From NCBI GenBank assembly GCA_964501335.1, contig CAZCTC010000095.1, positions 1 through 28,144 of the forward strand: a stretch of 28,144 nucleotides of DNA. Direction: 5' to 3'. The DNA is from CAZCTC01 sp964501335 (GTDB lineage Bacteria; Chloroflexota; Anaerolineae; B4-G1; SLSP01). Below the pieces are notes generated by a model that worked only from the letters and a program-made list of their open reading frames with translations, did no database searches and had not been told where the DNA came from. How positions within the stretch are numbered: the first letter of the stretch is position 1; each line of letters begins with the position of its first letter. Both the position numbers and the translations under genes were made by a program. Shown piece by piece: positions 15,989 through 22,827 of this stretch.

Positions 15989-16962
15989 TGAGTGCGATTC
16001 ATTTTGAGCAGGTAAGTCGTCTTTTTCCGGGGGCAACGGTTCCGGCTGTGGATAATTGTACCCTGGAAGTGCCGGCTAAGAGTTTTGTGGTCATTTTAGG
16101 GCCTTCGGGTTGCGGTAAGACTACTTTGCTCAAAATGGTAAACCGGTTGTATGAGCCGACTTCCGGCCATATCTTTTTGGATGGGGCGGATGTGCGGTCG
16201 TTGGAAGTGACAGCCTTGCGTCGCCGGATCGGCTATGTCATTCAACAGGGGGGGCTTTTTCCGCATCTCACGGTGGCCCGCAATGTGGGGGTGGTGCCCG
16301 AACTGTTGGACTGGCCGAAGGAACGGATTGCGGCCCGGGTGCGAGAGCTGCTTTCTCTGGTGGAACTGGATCCGGATGAGTATCAGGAGCGTTATCCGGC
16401 CCAGCTTTCCGGGGGGCAGCAGCAGCGGGTTGGATTGGCGCGGGCGCTGGCCGGTGATCCGCAGGTGATCCTGATGGATGAGCCTTTTGGCGCCATCGAT
16501 GCCATTACCCGGGGCACGTTACAGGAGGCGGTTTTGAAGTTGCAGCGCCGGCTGCATAAGACGGTCCTGTTTGTCACCCATGATGTGGAAGAGGCGCTGC
16601 GGCTGGCGGATCGGATTGTGGTGATGCGGGCGGGGCGGGTAGTGCAATATGACACGCCGTTTGAACTGCTGGCCCATCCTGTCGACGAGTTTGTTTCCAG
16701 TTTGCTGGGGGCGGAAGATGTGGTGCGGCGGTTGAGTCTGGTGCGGGTGGAGACGGCGATGGCGCACGATTTTGCCCAACCGGAAGAGAGTCCTACCGTT
16801 GCTTTGGGAGAAAATCTGCGGCAGGCGCTTTCGGTGATGTTGCGGACAGGGGCGGTGCAGGTGATCGTGATCGACGGCGACCGGCCGACCGGGATCGTGA
16901 CTCTGGAGCAGATCCGGCTGGCTGCTCAGGGAATGGGAGCCGGTCTTCCGGAACTGGTATGA
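15988..16962 (+). CDS. Osmoprotectant ABC transporter ATP-binding protein (ProV/OpuCA-like)
   Basis: The gene starts with GTG, sharing one base with the TAG of the binding-protein gene. The 324-residue ATPase has Walker A GPSGCGKT (38-45), a Q-loop (VIQQGG), signature LSGGQQ (140-145), Walker B VILMDEP (160-166) and the switch His198 (VTHDVEE). After residue ~235 comes a short regulatory tail with one CBS-like motif (VIVIDGDRPTGIVTLEQI). Many relatives have a full CBS pair, which senses ionic strength or nucleotides, so the tail here is reduced. The end overlaps the next permease start by 4 bases (ATGA). Confidence 0.92.
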   Translation: MSAIHFEQVSRLFPGATVPAVDNCTLEVPAKSFVVILGPSGCGKTTLLKMVNRLYEPTSGHIFLDGADVRSLEVTALRRRIGYVIQQGGLFPHLTVARNVGVVPELLDWPKERIAARVRELLSLVELDPDEYQERYPAQLSGGQQQRVGLARALAGDPQVILMDEPFGAIDAITRGTLQEAVLKLQRRLHKTVLFVTHDVEEALRLADRIVVMRAGRVVQYDTPFELLAHPVDEFVSSLLGAEDVVRRLSLVRVETAMAHDFAQPEESPTVALGENLRQALSVMLRTGAVQVIVIDGDRPTGIVTLEQIRLAAQGMGAGLPELV

Positions 16963-17606
16963 GCTATATTCTGGCCAACCCCGGCGTGATGATGCAGCTG
17001 TTGGGGCAGCATTTGGGGATGGCGGGGACGGCGTTGTTGATCGCAACGGCGCTGGCCCTGCCGTTAAGTCTGGTGGTGGTGCGCTACCCGCGGTTGCGGG
17101 GGTGGATTGAAGGTGGATTGAGCAGCATTTACACTATTCCCAGCATCGCTTTGATGATTTTGTTGTTGCCTCTTTTTGGGTTGGGGCCGGGGACGGTGAT
17201 TGCGGCGCTGGCACTTTATGCTCTGGGGATCCTGGTGCGGAATTTTACAGCCGGCCTGAGCGGTGTCGATCCGGCGGTGTTGGAGGCAGCGTGGGGGATG
17301 GGGATGAGCAGCCGTCAGATCTGGCTGCGGGTGCAGTTGCCGCTGGCCTTGCCGGTGATGCTGGCGGGGGAACGGATTGCGGTGGTCGTTTCCGTGGCGA
17401 TTGCCACGGTGGGAGCCAAGTTCGGTGCCGGGGGCCTGGGGACTTTGCTTTTCGACGGGATCGCTCAGGTGGGGCGGTACGACAAAATCTGGGCCGGCGC
17501 GTTGAGTGTGGCGGCATTGACCTGGAGTTTGAACTACGGCCTGCAACTGCTGGAGCGGGTGTTGGACCCGGGCGGGCGAGAGCGGCGGGCTGTTCAGGAG
17601 GGATAA
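16959..17606 (+). CDS. Glycine betaine/choline-type ABC transporter permease, second subunit
   Basis: This 215-residue membrane protein has about six hydrophobic segments and the permease coupling loop EAAWGMGMSSRQIWLRVQLPLALPVMLAGERIAV. It resembles the upstream permease but is clearly distinct, as expected for a heterodimeric channel. YTIPSIALMILLLPLFGLG is typical of the OpuB/Yeh group. The four genes give a complete importer in the order permease, binding protein, ATPase, permease, all overlapping, so one transcript is likely. The next gene (NfeD-like) starts 1 base after this stop. Confidence 0.9.
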   Translation: MSYILANPGVMMQLLGQHLGMAGTALLIATALALPLSLVVVRYPRLRGWIEGGLSSIYTIPSIALMILLLPLFGLGPGTVIAALALYALGILVRNFTAGLSGVDPAVLEAAWGMGMSSRQIWLRVQLPLALPVMLAGERIAVVVSVAIATVGAKFGAGGLGTLLFDGIAQVGRYDKIWAGALSVAALTWSLNYGLQLLERVLDPGGRERRAVQEG

Positions 17607-17607
17607 G

Positions 17608-18243
17608 ATGGATTTTTTTCAGATGGGGGGCGGGGTGGAAGCGGTATTTGCCGTGATTGCCTGGGTTTCCAGTATCCTGTTGATTTTGCAGATGGTGGCC
17701 AGCTGGTTCGGTGGGTTTGGTGGCCATGACCTGGGGGACGGCGGGTTGGATCTCGGCCATGGGGATCTCAGTCACGGTTTCGATCACGGCGATTTTTCCC
17801 ACGGCGGGGCAGAACATCCGGATGGCGTGGGGCATGCCGGCCCCGGCGTGATCTCCGTGCGGACGGTATTGGCCTTTCTGGTGGGTTTTGGTTGGGCCGG
17901 TGTGATTTTGCTTCGTTCCGGGGTGGTGTTGTTTCTGGCGATCCTGGGAGCGGCGCTGGTGGGCGTCATCTTCCTGTTGGTGGTTTTCTGGCTGGCCGTG
18001 CAGATCTACCGGCTGTCGGAATCGGGGACGATCGATTCCCGGAATGCGTTGGGACAATCCGGGACGGTCTATCTGCCGATTCCGGCGAAGGGGCAGGGCA
18101 AGGGGCAGGTGCAGGTCGTGGTGCAGAATCGGCTGCGCGAGTTGCCGGCCGTGACGGATGAGGAAGCCCCTTTGCCCACCGGAACTCGAATTCAGGTGGT
18201 GAAAGTGTTGGACGACGGTTCGATGTTGGTGCGACGGATATGA
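17608..18243 (+). CDS. NfeD-like membrane protein with His/Asp/Gly-rich segment
   Basis: This 211-residue protein has an N-terminal transmembrane helix (residues ~10-33), a Gly-, His- and Asp-rich stretch (residues ~37-75, repeats like LGHGDLSHGF and DHGDFSH), two further membrane segments (~80-130) and a C-terminal OB-fold-like domain (GQSGTVYLPIPAKGQG to VVKVLDDGSMLV). The domain order and the flotillin gene next door match NfeD-like partners of SPFH proteins, which assemble membrane microdomains. The His/Asp segment could bind metal, but this is only suggested by composition. CAGGAGGG sets the start. The gene almost abuts the ABC importer operon. Confidence 0.8.
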   Translation: MDFFQMGGGVEAVFAVIAWVSSILLILQMVASWFGGFGGHDLGDGGLDLGHGDLSHGFDHGDFSHGGAEHPDGVGHAGPGVISVRTVLAFLVGFGWAGVILLRSGVVLFLAILGAALVGVIFLLVVFWLAVQIYRLSESGTIDSRNALGQSGTVYLPIPAKGQGKGQVQVVVQNRLRELPAVTDEEAPLPTGTRIQVVKVLDDGSMLVRRI

Positions 18244-18287
18244 GCCGGCGGGGCGGTCCATTGGGCCGCCCTGTTCCGGCTGTTTTT
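18243..18287 (+). terminator. Terminator or attenuator hairpin between nfeD-like and flotillin genes
   Basis: The outer stem AGCCGG (18243-18248) with CCGGCT (18276-18281) encloses a 9-bp stem (18251-18259 with 18263-18271, one G-T pair). GTTTTTA follows. It starts at the stop codon of the nfeD-like gene and ends about 30 bases before the flotillin start, so flotillin expression could be partly uncoupled from the operon. Confidence 0.65.
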
Positions 18288-18317
18288 AAAACCAATCTTT
18301 TAAGGAGGTAGAGTTAA

Positions 18318-19697
18318 ATGGGTGGTACCGGTATCGCAATTATCATTTTGATATTGGTTCTGGTTGTCGTGATTACGGCGGCGGCTCTGTTGTCGCGGTA
18401 TAAGCGTTGTCCCCCGGATCGAATTCTGGTGATCTATGGGCGGTTGGGGGGGGAACGTTCTTCCCGGCCGATCCACGGCGGGGCCGCGTTTATCGTGCCG
18501 GTGATTCAGGATTATGCCTTTCTCGATTTGACTCCCATTACGCTGGATATCGATCTGCGCAGTGCGCTTTCACAGCAGAACATTCGTATCGATGTGCCGT
18601 CGACGTTCACGGTGGGTATTTCGACCGAGACCGGCGTGATGGAGAATGCGGCGGAGCGGTTGTTGGGGCTGTCGCGCGATGAGATCCGGCGGATTGCCGA
18701 GGATATCATTTTCGGGCAGACTCGTGTGGTCGTGGCGGTGATGGATATCGAGGAAATTATCTCCAACCGGGATAAGTTTGTCGAGAACATCACCAACGGT
18801 GTCGAAGTGGAGTTGAAGAAGATCGGTCTGCGGTTGATCAACGTCAATGTCAAGGACATTACGGACGAATCGGGCTACATTGCGGCGTTGGGGCAGGAAG
18901 CGGCGGCCCGGGCCATCAATGAAGCGAAGAAGCTGGTGGCCGAACGGACCCGCGACGGTGAGATCGGGCGGGCCGATGCGGAACGGGATCAGCGTGTCAG
19001 CGTTGCTTCGGCGAATGCTACGGCTGTGGAAGGTGAAAACCTTTCGGCGGTGAAGATCGCGCAATCGAGCGCTGATCGCCGCGAGCGGGAGGCTGAGGCC
19101 AACCGGCGCGGGGTGGCGGCTGAGAAAGTCCAGATGGCGAAGGCGTTGGAAGAGGCCTATCAGGCGGAACGGAATGCTGAAGTGCAGCGTGCCGAGAAGG
19201 AGCGCGCTTCGCAGCAGGCCAACGTCATCGTGGCGGCGGAAATTGCCAAGCAGCGGGTGGAGATTGAGGCTGAGGCTGTGGGCGAGCGGCTGCGGCGCGA
19301 GGCGCAGGGTGAAGCAGATGCGTTGTATGCCCGGTTGGAGGCTCAGGCCCGCGGTCAGCGCGAACTATTAATGAAGCAGGCCGAAGGGTTGTCGGCGGTT
19401 GTGGCTTCCGCGGGTGGGGATGCCCGGTTGGCCGCCATGTTGATGATTACCGATAAACTGCCCGATCTGGTGAAGATCCAGGTGGAAGCGGTCAAGAACT
19501 TGAAGATCGATAAGGTAGTGGTTTGGGATTCGGGCAGTGGAGACGGCACTCCCTCGACGGCGAAGTTTATGTCGGGGATGATGCAATCATTGCCGCCGCT
19601 GCAAAACCTTTTTCAGATGGCGGGGATGAATCTACCCAGCTTCCTGGATGTGGAAGGGAAACCGGCTGAAAGGCCGCATGAATCGGAGAAGAAGTAG
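18318..19697 (+). CDS. Flotillin family (SPFH domain) protein
   Basis: This 459-residue protein has one N-terminal membrane helix (residues ~5-27), an SPFH/PHB domain (~30-200, with CPPDRILVIYGRLG and VNVKDITDESGYIAALGQEAA) and a long Ala/Glu/Arg-rich coiled-coil region (~200-370) typical of flotillins. The C-terminal part (LMITDKLPDLVKIQVEAVKNL, then DGTPSTAKFMSGMMQSLPP) matches the oligomerisation end of YuaG/FloT-like proteins. Flotillins scaffold membrane microdomains and influence fluidity, protein assembly and stress responses. A strong AAGGAGG site precedes the ATG. With the NfeD-like gene it forms the known flotillin/NfeD pair. Confidence 0.92.
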   Translation: MGGTGIAIIILILVLVVVITAAALLSRYKRCPPDRILVIYGRLGGERSSRPIHGGAAFIVPVIQDYAFLDLTPITLDIDLRSALSQQNIRIDVPSTFTVGISTETGVMENAAERLLGLSRDEIRRIAEDIIFGQTRVVVAVMDIEEIISNRDKFVENITNGVEVELKKIGLRLINVNVKDITDESGYIAALGQEAAARAINEAKKLVAERTRDGEIGRADAERDQRVSVASANATAVEGENLSAVKIAQSSADRREREAEANRRGVAAEKVQMAKALEEAYQAERNAEVQRAEKERASQQANVIVAAEIAKQRVEIEAEAVGERLRREAQGEADALYARLEAQARGQRELLMKQAEGLSAVVASAGGDARLAAMLMITDKLPDLVKIQVEAVKNLKIDKVVVWDSGSGDGTPSTAKFMSGMMQSLPPLQNLFQMAGMNLPSFLDVEGKPAERPHESEKK

Positions 19698-19701
19698 GAC
19701 T

Positions 19702-19789
19702 GCAAGAGTGGAAGACCGGAAGACTGGAAGACCGGAAGACTGGAAGACTGGAAGAGTGGAAGACTGGAAGATTGGAAGACTGGATGATT
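19702..19789 (+). repeat. Tandem 8-bp repeat, about 11 copies
   Basis: The unit GGAAGACT (variants GGAAGACC, GGAAGAGT, GGAAGATT) recurs with exact 8-base spacing from just after the flotillin stop to the next hairpin. A period of 8 is not a multiple of 3, so it is not coding. It runs directly into structured repeat copy 8. Confidence 0.85.
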
Positions 19790-19868
19790 TGGTTTCGCGC
19801 GCTTTCCGAAGCGCGCGAAACCGTAAACAAAAGTGATCGGCGCGGTTAGCCCGGAAAAGCGGTAGAAA
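19790..19868 (+). repeat. Structured intergenic repeat, copy 8 (short)
   Basis: Hairpin 1 pairs 19791-19804 with 19809-19822 (14 bp, perfect) around TCCG. A short linker GTAAACAAAAG and a reduced tail with GGCGCGG and CCCGGAAAAG follow, directly before the next copy. Confidence 0.8.
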
Positions 19869-19981
19869 AAGAGTCTGTGTTTTTGCGCGCATTCTTATGC
19901 GCGCAAAAACATAAACAAAAAACTCTCTCTGCCCGTCTAGCGCGGCGCTTTTTACCGGGAAAGTATTGGTTGCGGGACATA
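19869..19981 (+). repeat. Structured intergenic repeat, copy 9
   Basis: Hairpin 1 pairs 19878-19892 with 19897-19911 (15 bp, perfect) around TCTT. The linker CATAAACAAAAAACTCTC follows. Hairpin 2 has CCCG and CGGG arms around AGCGCGGCG (near 19931-19961). The end is GTTGCGGGACAT. Confidence 0.85.
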
Positions 19982-20014
19982 AAAAGCTGGCTGCTAAGCA
20001 AACCAACAAACAAC

Positions 20015-20230
20015 TGCACCGGTCGGAAAGAAAAGCTCATTTGCACCGATCGGAAAGAAAAGCTTATTTGCACCGATCGGAAAGAAAAGCTCATTTGCAC
20101 GGGTTGGAAAGAAAAGCTTATTTGCCCAGATCGGAAAGAAAAGCTCATTTGCACCGATCGGAAAGAAAAGCTTATTTGTACAGATCGGAAAGAAAAGCTT
20201 ATTTGCACAGATCGGAAAGAAAAGCTCATT
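20015..20230 (+). repeat. Tandem 27-bp repeat, eight copies
   Basis: GGAAAG recurs at 20025, 20052, 20079, 20106, 20133, 20160, 20187 and 20214, exactly 27 apart. Each unit runs GGAAAGAAAAGCTYATTT, then GCACMGATC. GCTC and GCTT versions partly alternate. There are no unique spacers, so it is not a CRISPR array. The unit resembles the distal end of the structured repeat (GGGGAAAGGGTCATTTGC in copy 2), and the last unit runs straight into hairpin 1 of copy 10. The array is open in all forward frames only because 27 is a multiple of 3. Confidence 0.9.
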
Positions 20231-20335
20231 TTTTGCGCGCATTCTTATGCGCGCAAAAAATGAAAAACAAAAAACCCTCTCTTCCTATCCAGCGCGGCGA
20301 TTCTGGCCGAAGAGAGCCTATTCGCGGGGTGTCAT
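20227..20335 (+). repeat. Structured intergenic repeat, copy 10
   Basis: Hairpin 1 pairs 20227-20242 with 20247-20262 (16 bp, perfect) around TCTT. The linker AAAAACAAAAAACC follows. Hairpin 2 is CTCTCTTC with GAAGAGAG (near 20277-20317), with AGCGCGGCG in the loop. These arms differ from the CTTTCC/GGAAAG of copy 7 but pair just as well. The copy lies in the leader of the polyphosphate kinase gene. Confidence 0.85.
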
Positions 20336-20369
20336 GATGATCGAATTGACAATGGAGCATAAACAATGA
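20334..20369 (+). CDS. Possible 11-codon leader peptide before ppk
   Basis: ATG 20334 opens a frame reading MMIELTMEHKQ. Its TGA overlaps the ppk ATG (ATGA at 20366-20369). GCGGGGTG lies upstream as a weak ribosome binding site, while ppk itself has only a weak site (GGAG at 20354). Coupled translation is possible but rests only on this layout. Confidence 0.25.
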   Translation: MMIELTMEHKQ

Positions 20370-22564
20370 GCGAAGGCGAGACTAAAGCAGCGGGAGAAAA
20401 GGCTCAGCGGTCGGTCAACCTTAAAAGCCGGCGTTTTTATATCAATCGGGAACTGAGCTGGCTGGAATTCAATGCCCGGGTGTTGGAAGAGGCGTTGGAT
20501 GAACGGCATCCGCTGCTGGAGCGGGTGAAGTTCCTGGCGATCTTTGCCAACAACCTGGATGAATTTTTTATGGTGCGGGTTTCCGGGCTGCGGCGTCAGA
20601 TGACTGGCGGGGTGGTTGAGGCGCCTCCGGATGGGATGACGCCCGCCGAGCAGCTGGTCGCCATCCGCCGCAAGCTCTTGCCGCAATTGACCCGGCAGGT
20701 GGAATGCTGGCGCTATGATCTGTTGCCCCGGCTGCACGCGGCCGATATCCATGTCTGGGGCTATGAGGAGTTGAAGGGGAAACAGCGCAAGTTGCTGCGC
20801 CGCTATTTTGAACAGGAGATCTTCCCGGTTTTGACTCCGCTGGCGTTCGATCCCGGTCATCCCTTTCCCCATATTTCCAGCCTGAGTTTGAATCTGGCGG
20901 TGGTGGTGGCCGATCCGGTGCGCGGGGAACGGTTTGCCCGGTTGAAGGTGCCCGATGTTTTTCCGCGCCTGTTGCGCATTCCCAGCGAAGAGAAGGTCGA
21001 CAGCTATGAGAAGTTGGGGCTGGGAGAGGTCAAATCCAACACCTTTGTCTGGTTGGAAGATCTGGTATTGGCCAATCTGGATCTGCTTTTCCCGGGGCTC
21101 GATATTGTGGCGGCCTATCCTTTCCGGGTGACGCGCGATGCAGATATGGAGATCGAAGAGGACGAAGCCTCGGATCTGCTCTCGATGGTGGAAGAGAGTG
21201 TGGGGCAGCGTTATTTCGGGTCGGCGGTGCGGTTGGAGGTCGATAATGCCATGCCGGAACGAATCCGCAATATCCTCTTGTCCAATATGGGACTGGCACC
21301 CTATCAGGTTTACACCGTGGATCGGCCGTTGGGGCAGGCGGATTTGATGGAATTGATGCGGATCGAGCGCCCGGATTTGAAGGACCCTCCGTTTATGGCG
21401 GCGACGCCCCGGGTGGTGATGCGCAGCAAGGATATCTTTACGGCGATCCGCAATCAGGATATCCTTCTCTATCATCCCTACGACAGCTTTTCCCCGGTCG
21501 TGGATTTTGTCCAGGCGGCGGCGACGGACCCGCAGGTGCTGGCGATCAAGCAGACGCTCTATCGAGCGGGGCGCAATTCACCGATTGTCGATGCATTGAT
21601 GGAAGCCCGGGAGAACGGCAAGCAGGTGGCCGTCCTGGTCGAGCTGAAGGCCCGTTTTGATGAAGAGAACAACATCGGGTGGGCCCGGGCGTTGGAGCGG
21701 TCGGGAGTCCATGTGGCCTATGGGCTGATGGGGCTCAAGACGCATGCCAAGATGTGTATGGTGATCCGGCGTGAGCCGGAGGGCATTGTGCGGTATGTGC
21801 ATTTGAGCACGGGCAATTACAATGCGACTACGGCGCGGATTTACGGCGACCTGGGTTATTTTACCTGCGATCCGGCTATCGGGGCCGATGTCTCGGATCT
21901 GTTCAATGCGCTGACGGGGTATTCGCGGAAGTCGAATTATCGCAAGTTGTTGGTGGCTCCCGATACCATGCGGCAGGGGATTCTGGAGCGGATCGATCGG
22001 GAGATTGCACGACATCAGGCTCACGGCGACGGCTACATCGCTTTCAAGTTGAACGCCCTGGTCGATCCGATCTGTATTACGGCGCTCTACCGGGCTTCTC
22101 AGGCCGGCGTGAAAGTGGATTTGCAGATCCGCAGCATCTGTTGTTTGCGGCCGGGATTGCAGCGGGTGAGTGAGAATATCACGGTCACCTCGGTGGTAGG
22201 GCGGTTCCTGGAGCATGCGCGGATTTATTATTTCCGTAACGGGGGCGGCGAAGGTGAGGAAATTTTGTTGGGCAGCGCGGATTTGATGCCGCGCAATCTG
22301 GATCGGCGGGTGGAGTTGTTGTTCCCAGTGGCGGATGTCCGGTTGAAGCATGCCCTGCGGGATCATATTTTAGGAATCCATTTGAAGGATAATGTTCAGG
22401 CCCGGCGGTTGCGGCCGAACGGTAATTATGAACGGCTGGTGCCGAAAGATGGGCATCCGGCGCTCAATTCGCAGGTGTGGCTGTTGGAGCACCGCGGTAT
22501 CTGGCATATGGATGAGGTGAGTGAGGCCCGGACTGCCGTTCAGACGAGTGAGCCGAAAGTGTAG
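20366..22564 (+). CDS. ppk1: Polyphosphate kinase 1
   Basis: This 732-residue cytoplasmic or membrane-associated enzyme makes polyphosphate reversibly from ATP. All four domains are recognisable: N domain (INRELSWLEFNARVLEEA), head domain (FANNLDEFFMVRVSG), and C1 and C2. The phosphorylated histidine is His460 in KTHAKMCMVIRR, followed by YVHLSTGNYNATTARIYGDL. The second conserved histidine is His617 in GRFLEHARIYYF, followed by DLMPRNLDRRVELLFPV. Length is normal for the family. The start codon has only a weak ribosome binding site and overlaps a possible leader peptide. The gene stands alone between repeat copies and a hairpin. A Ppx-type HD domain is encoded 2 kb downstream at 24513. Confidence 0.95.
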   Translation: MSEGETKAAGEKAQRSVNLKSRRFYINRELSWLEFNARVLEEALDERHPLLERVKFLAIFANNLDEFFMVRVSGLRRQMTGGVVEAPPDGMTPAEQLVAIRRKLLPQLTRQVECWRYDLLPRLHAADIHVWGYEELKGKQRKLLRRYFEQEIFPVLTPLAFDPGHPFPHISSLSLNLAVVVADPVRGERFARLKVPDVFPRLLRIPSEEKVDSYEKLGLGEVKSNTFVWLEDLVLANLDLLFPGLDIVAAYPFRVTRDADMEIEEDEASDLLSMVEESVGQRYFGSAVRLEVDNAMPERIRNILLSNMGLAPYQVYTVDRPLGQADLMELMRIERPDLKDPPFMAATPRVVMRSKDIFTAIRNQDILLYHPYDSFSPVVDFVQAAATDPQVLAIKQTLYRAGRNSPIVDALMEARENGKQVAVLVELKARFDEENNIGWARALERSGVHVAYGLMGLKTHAKMCMVIRREPEGIVRYVHLSTGNYNATTARIYGDLGYFTCDPAIGADVSDLFNALTGYSRKSNYRKLLVAPDTMRQGILERIDREIARHQAHGDGYIAFKLNALVDPICITALYRASQAGVKVDLQIRSICCLRPGLQRVSENITVTSVVGRFLEHARIYYFRNGGGEGEEILLGSADLMPRNLDRRVELLFPVADVRLKHALRDHILGIHLKDNVQARRLRPNGNYERLVPKDGHPALNSQVWLLEHRGIWHMDEVSEARTAVQTSEPKV

Positions 22565-22571
22565 TTTTTAA

Positions 22572-22612
22572 TTTTTTGTTCGGCGCCGGCACAGCCGGTA
22601 TCGAACAAAAAA
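22572..22612 (+). other. Hairpin after ppk1 with T-rich 5' arm and A-rich 3' arm
   Basis: TTTTTTGTTCG (22572-22582) pairs with CGAACAAAAAA (22602-22612), with an inner CCGGC-ACA-GCCGG. T-tract first and A-tract last is the reverse of an intrinsic terminator, and the same polarity is seen in hairpin 1 of the structured repeats. It lacks their tetraloop and linker. It may still end the ppk1 transcript by another route. Confidence 0.5.
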
Positions 22613-22649
22613 TATTACCTTTATTTAAGGAAAGTGGAGGAGGGCGAGT

Positions 22650-22784
22650 ATGAAGGAAGTCAAATCGACGGTGGGGTTTCCTAAATTGAGCGAAGATTGG
22701 TGGGCAGTGGGAGTGGGATTTCTTTTGATCCTGTTGGCGACGCTGGGAATTTTGGGCCCCAACGGAATTCCGATCGGCTTCTAG
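22650..22784 (+). CDS. 44-residue membrane peptide upstream of the YeiH-family transporter
   Basis: ATG 22650 follows GGAGGAGGG and opens a 44-codon frame ending in TAG at 22784. The peptide has a charged N-terminus (MKEVKSTVGFPKLSEDWW) and one transmembrane helix (WAVGVGFLLILLATLGIL), ending NGIPIGF. It lies 43 bases before the transporter gene and probably shares its transcript. It could be a small transporter subunit. I infer that it is real from the strong ribosome binding site, the clean helix and the spacing. Confidence 0.7.
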   Translation: MKEVKSTVGFPKLSEDWWAVGVGFLLILLATLGILGPNGIPIGF

Positions 22785-22827
22785 GCTGACCGTGCAGTTT
22801 TCAATCAAAGTTTGATAAGGAGGAAGA

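Noticed and set aside
20015..20230. CRISPR array
   Set aside because: The units are contiguous with no unique spacers, and no cas genes are present.
19877..20263. Open frames across the 27-bp tandem repeats, giving a 9-residue peptide repeat (DRKEKLICT or HRSERKAYL)
   Set aside because: All forward frames stay open because the period is a multiple of 3 and the unit lacks stops. The frame starts inside hairpin 1 of a repeat, has no convincing ribosome binding site, and ends in another hairpin.
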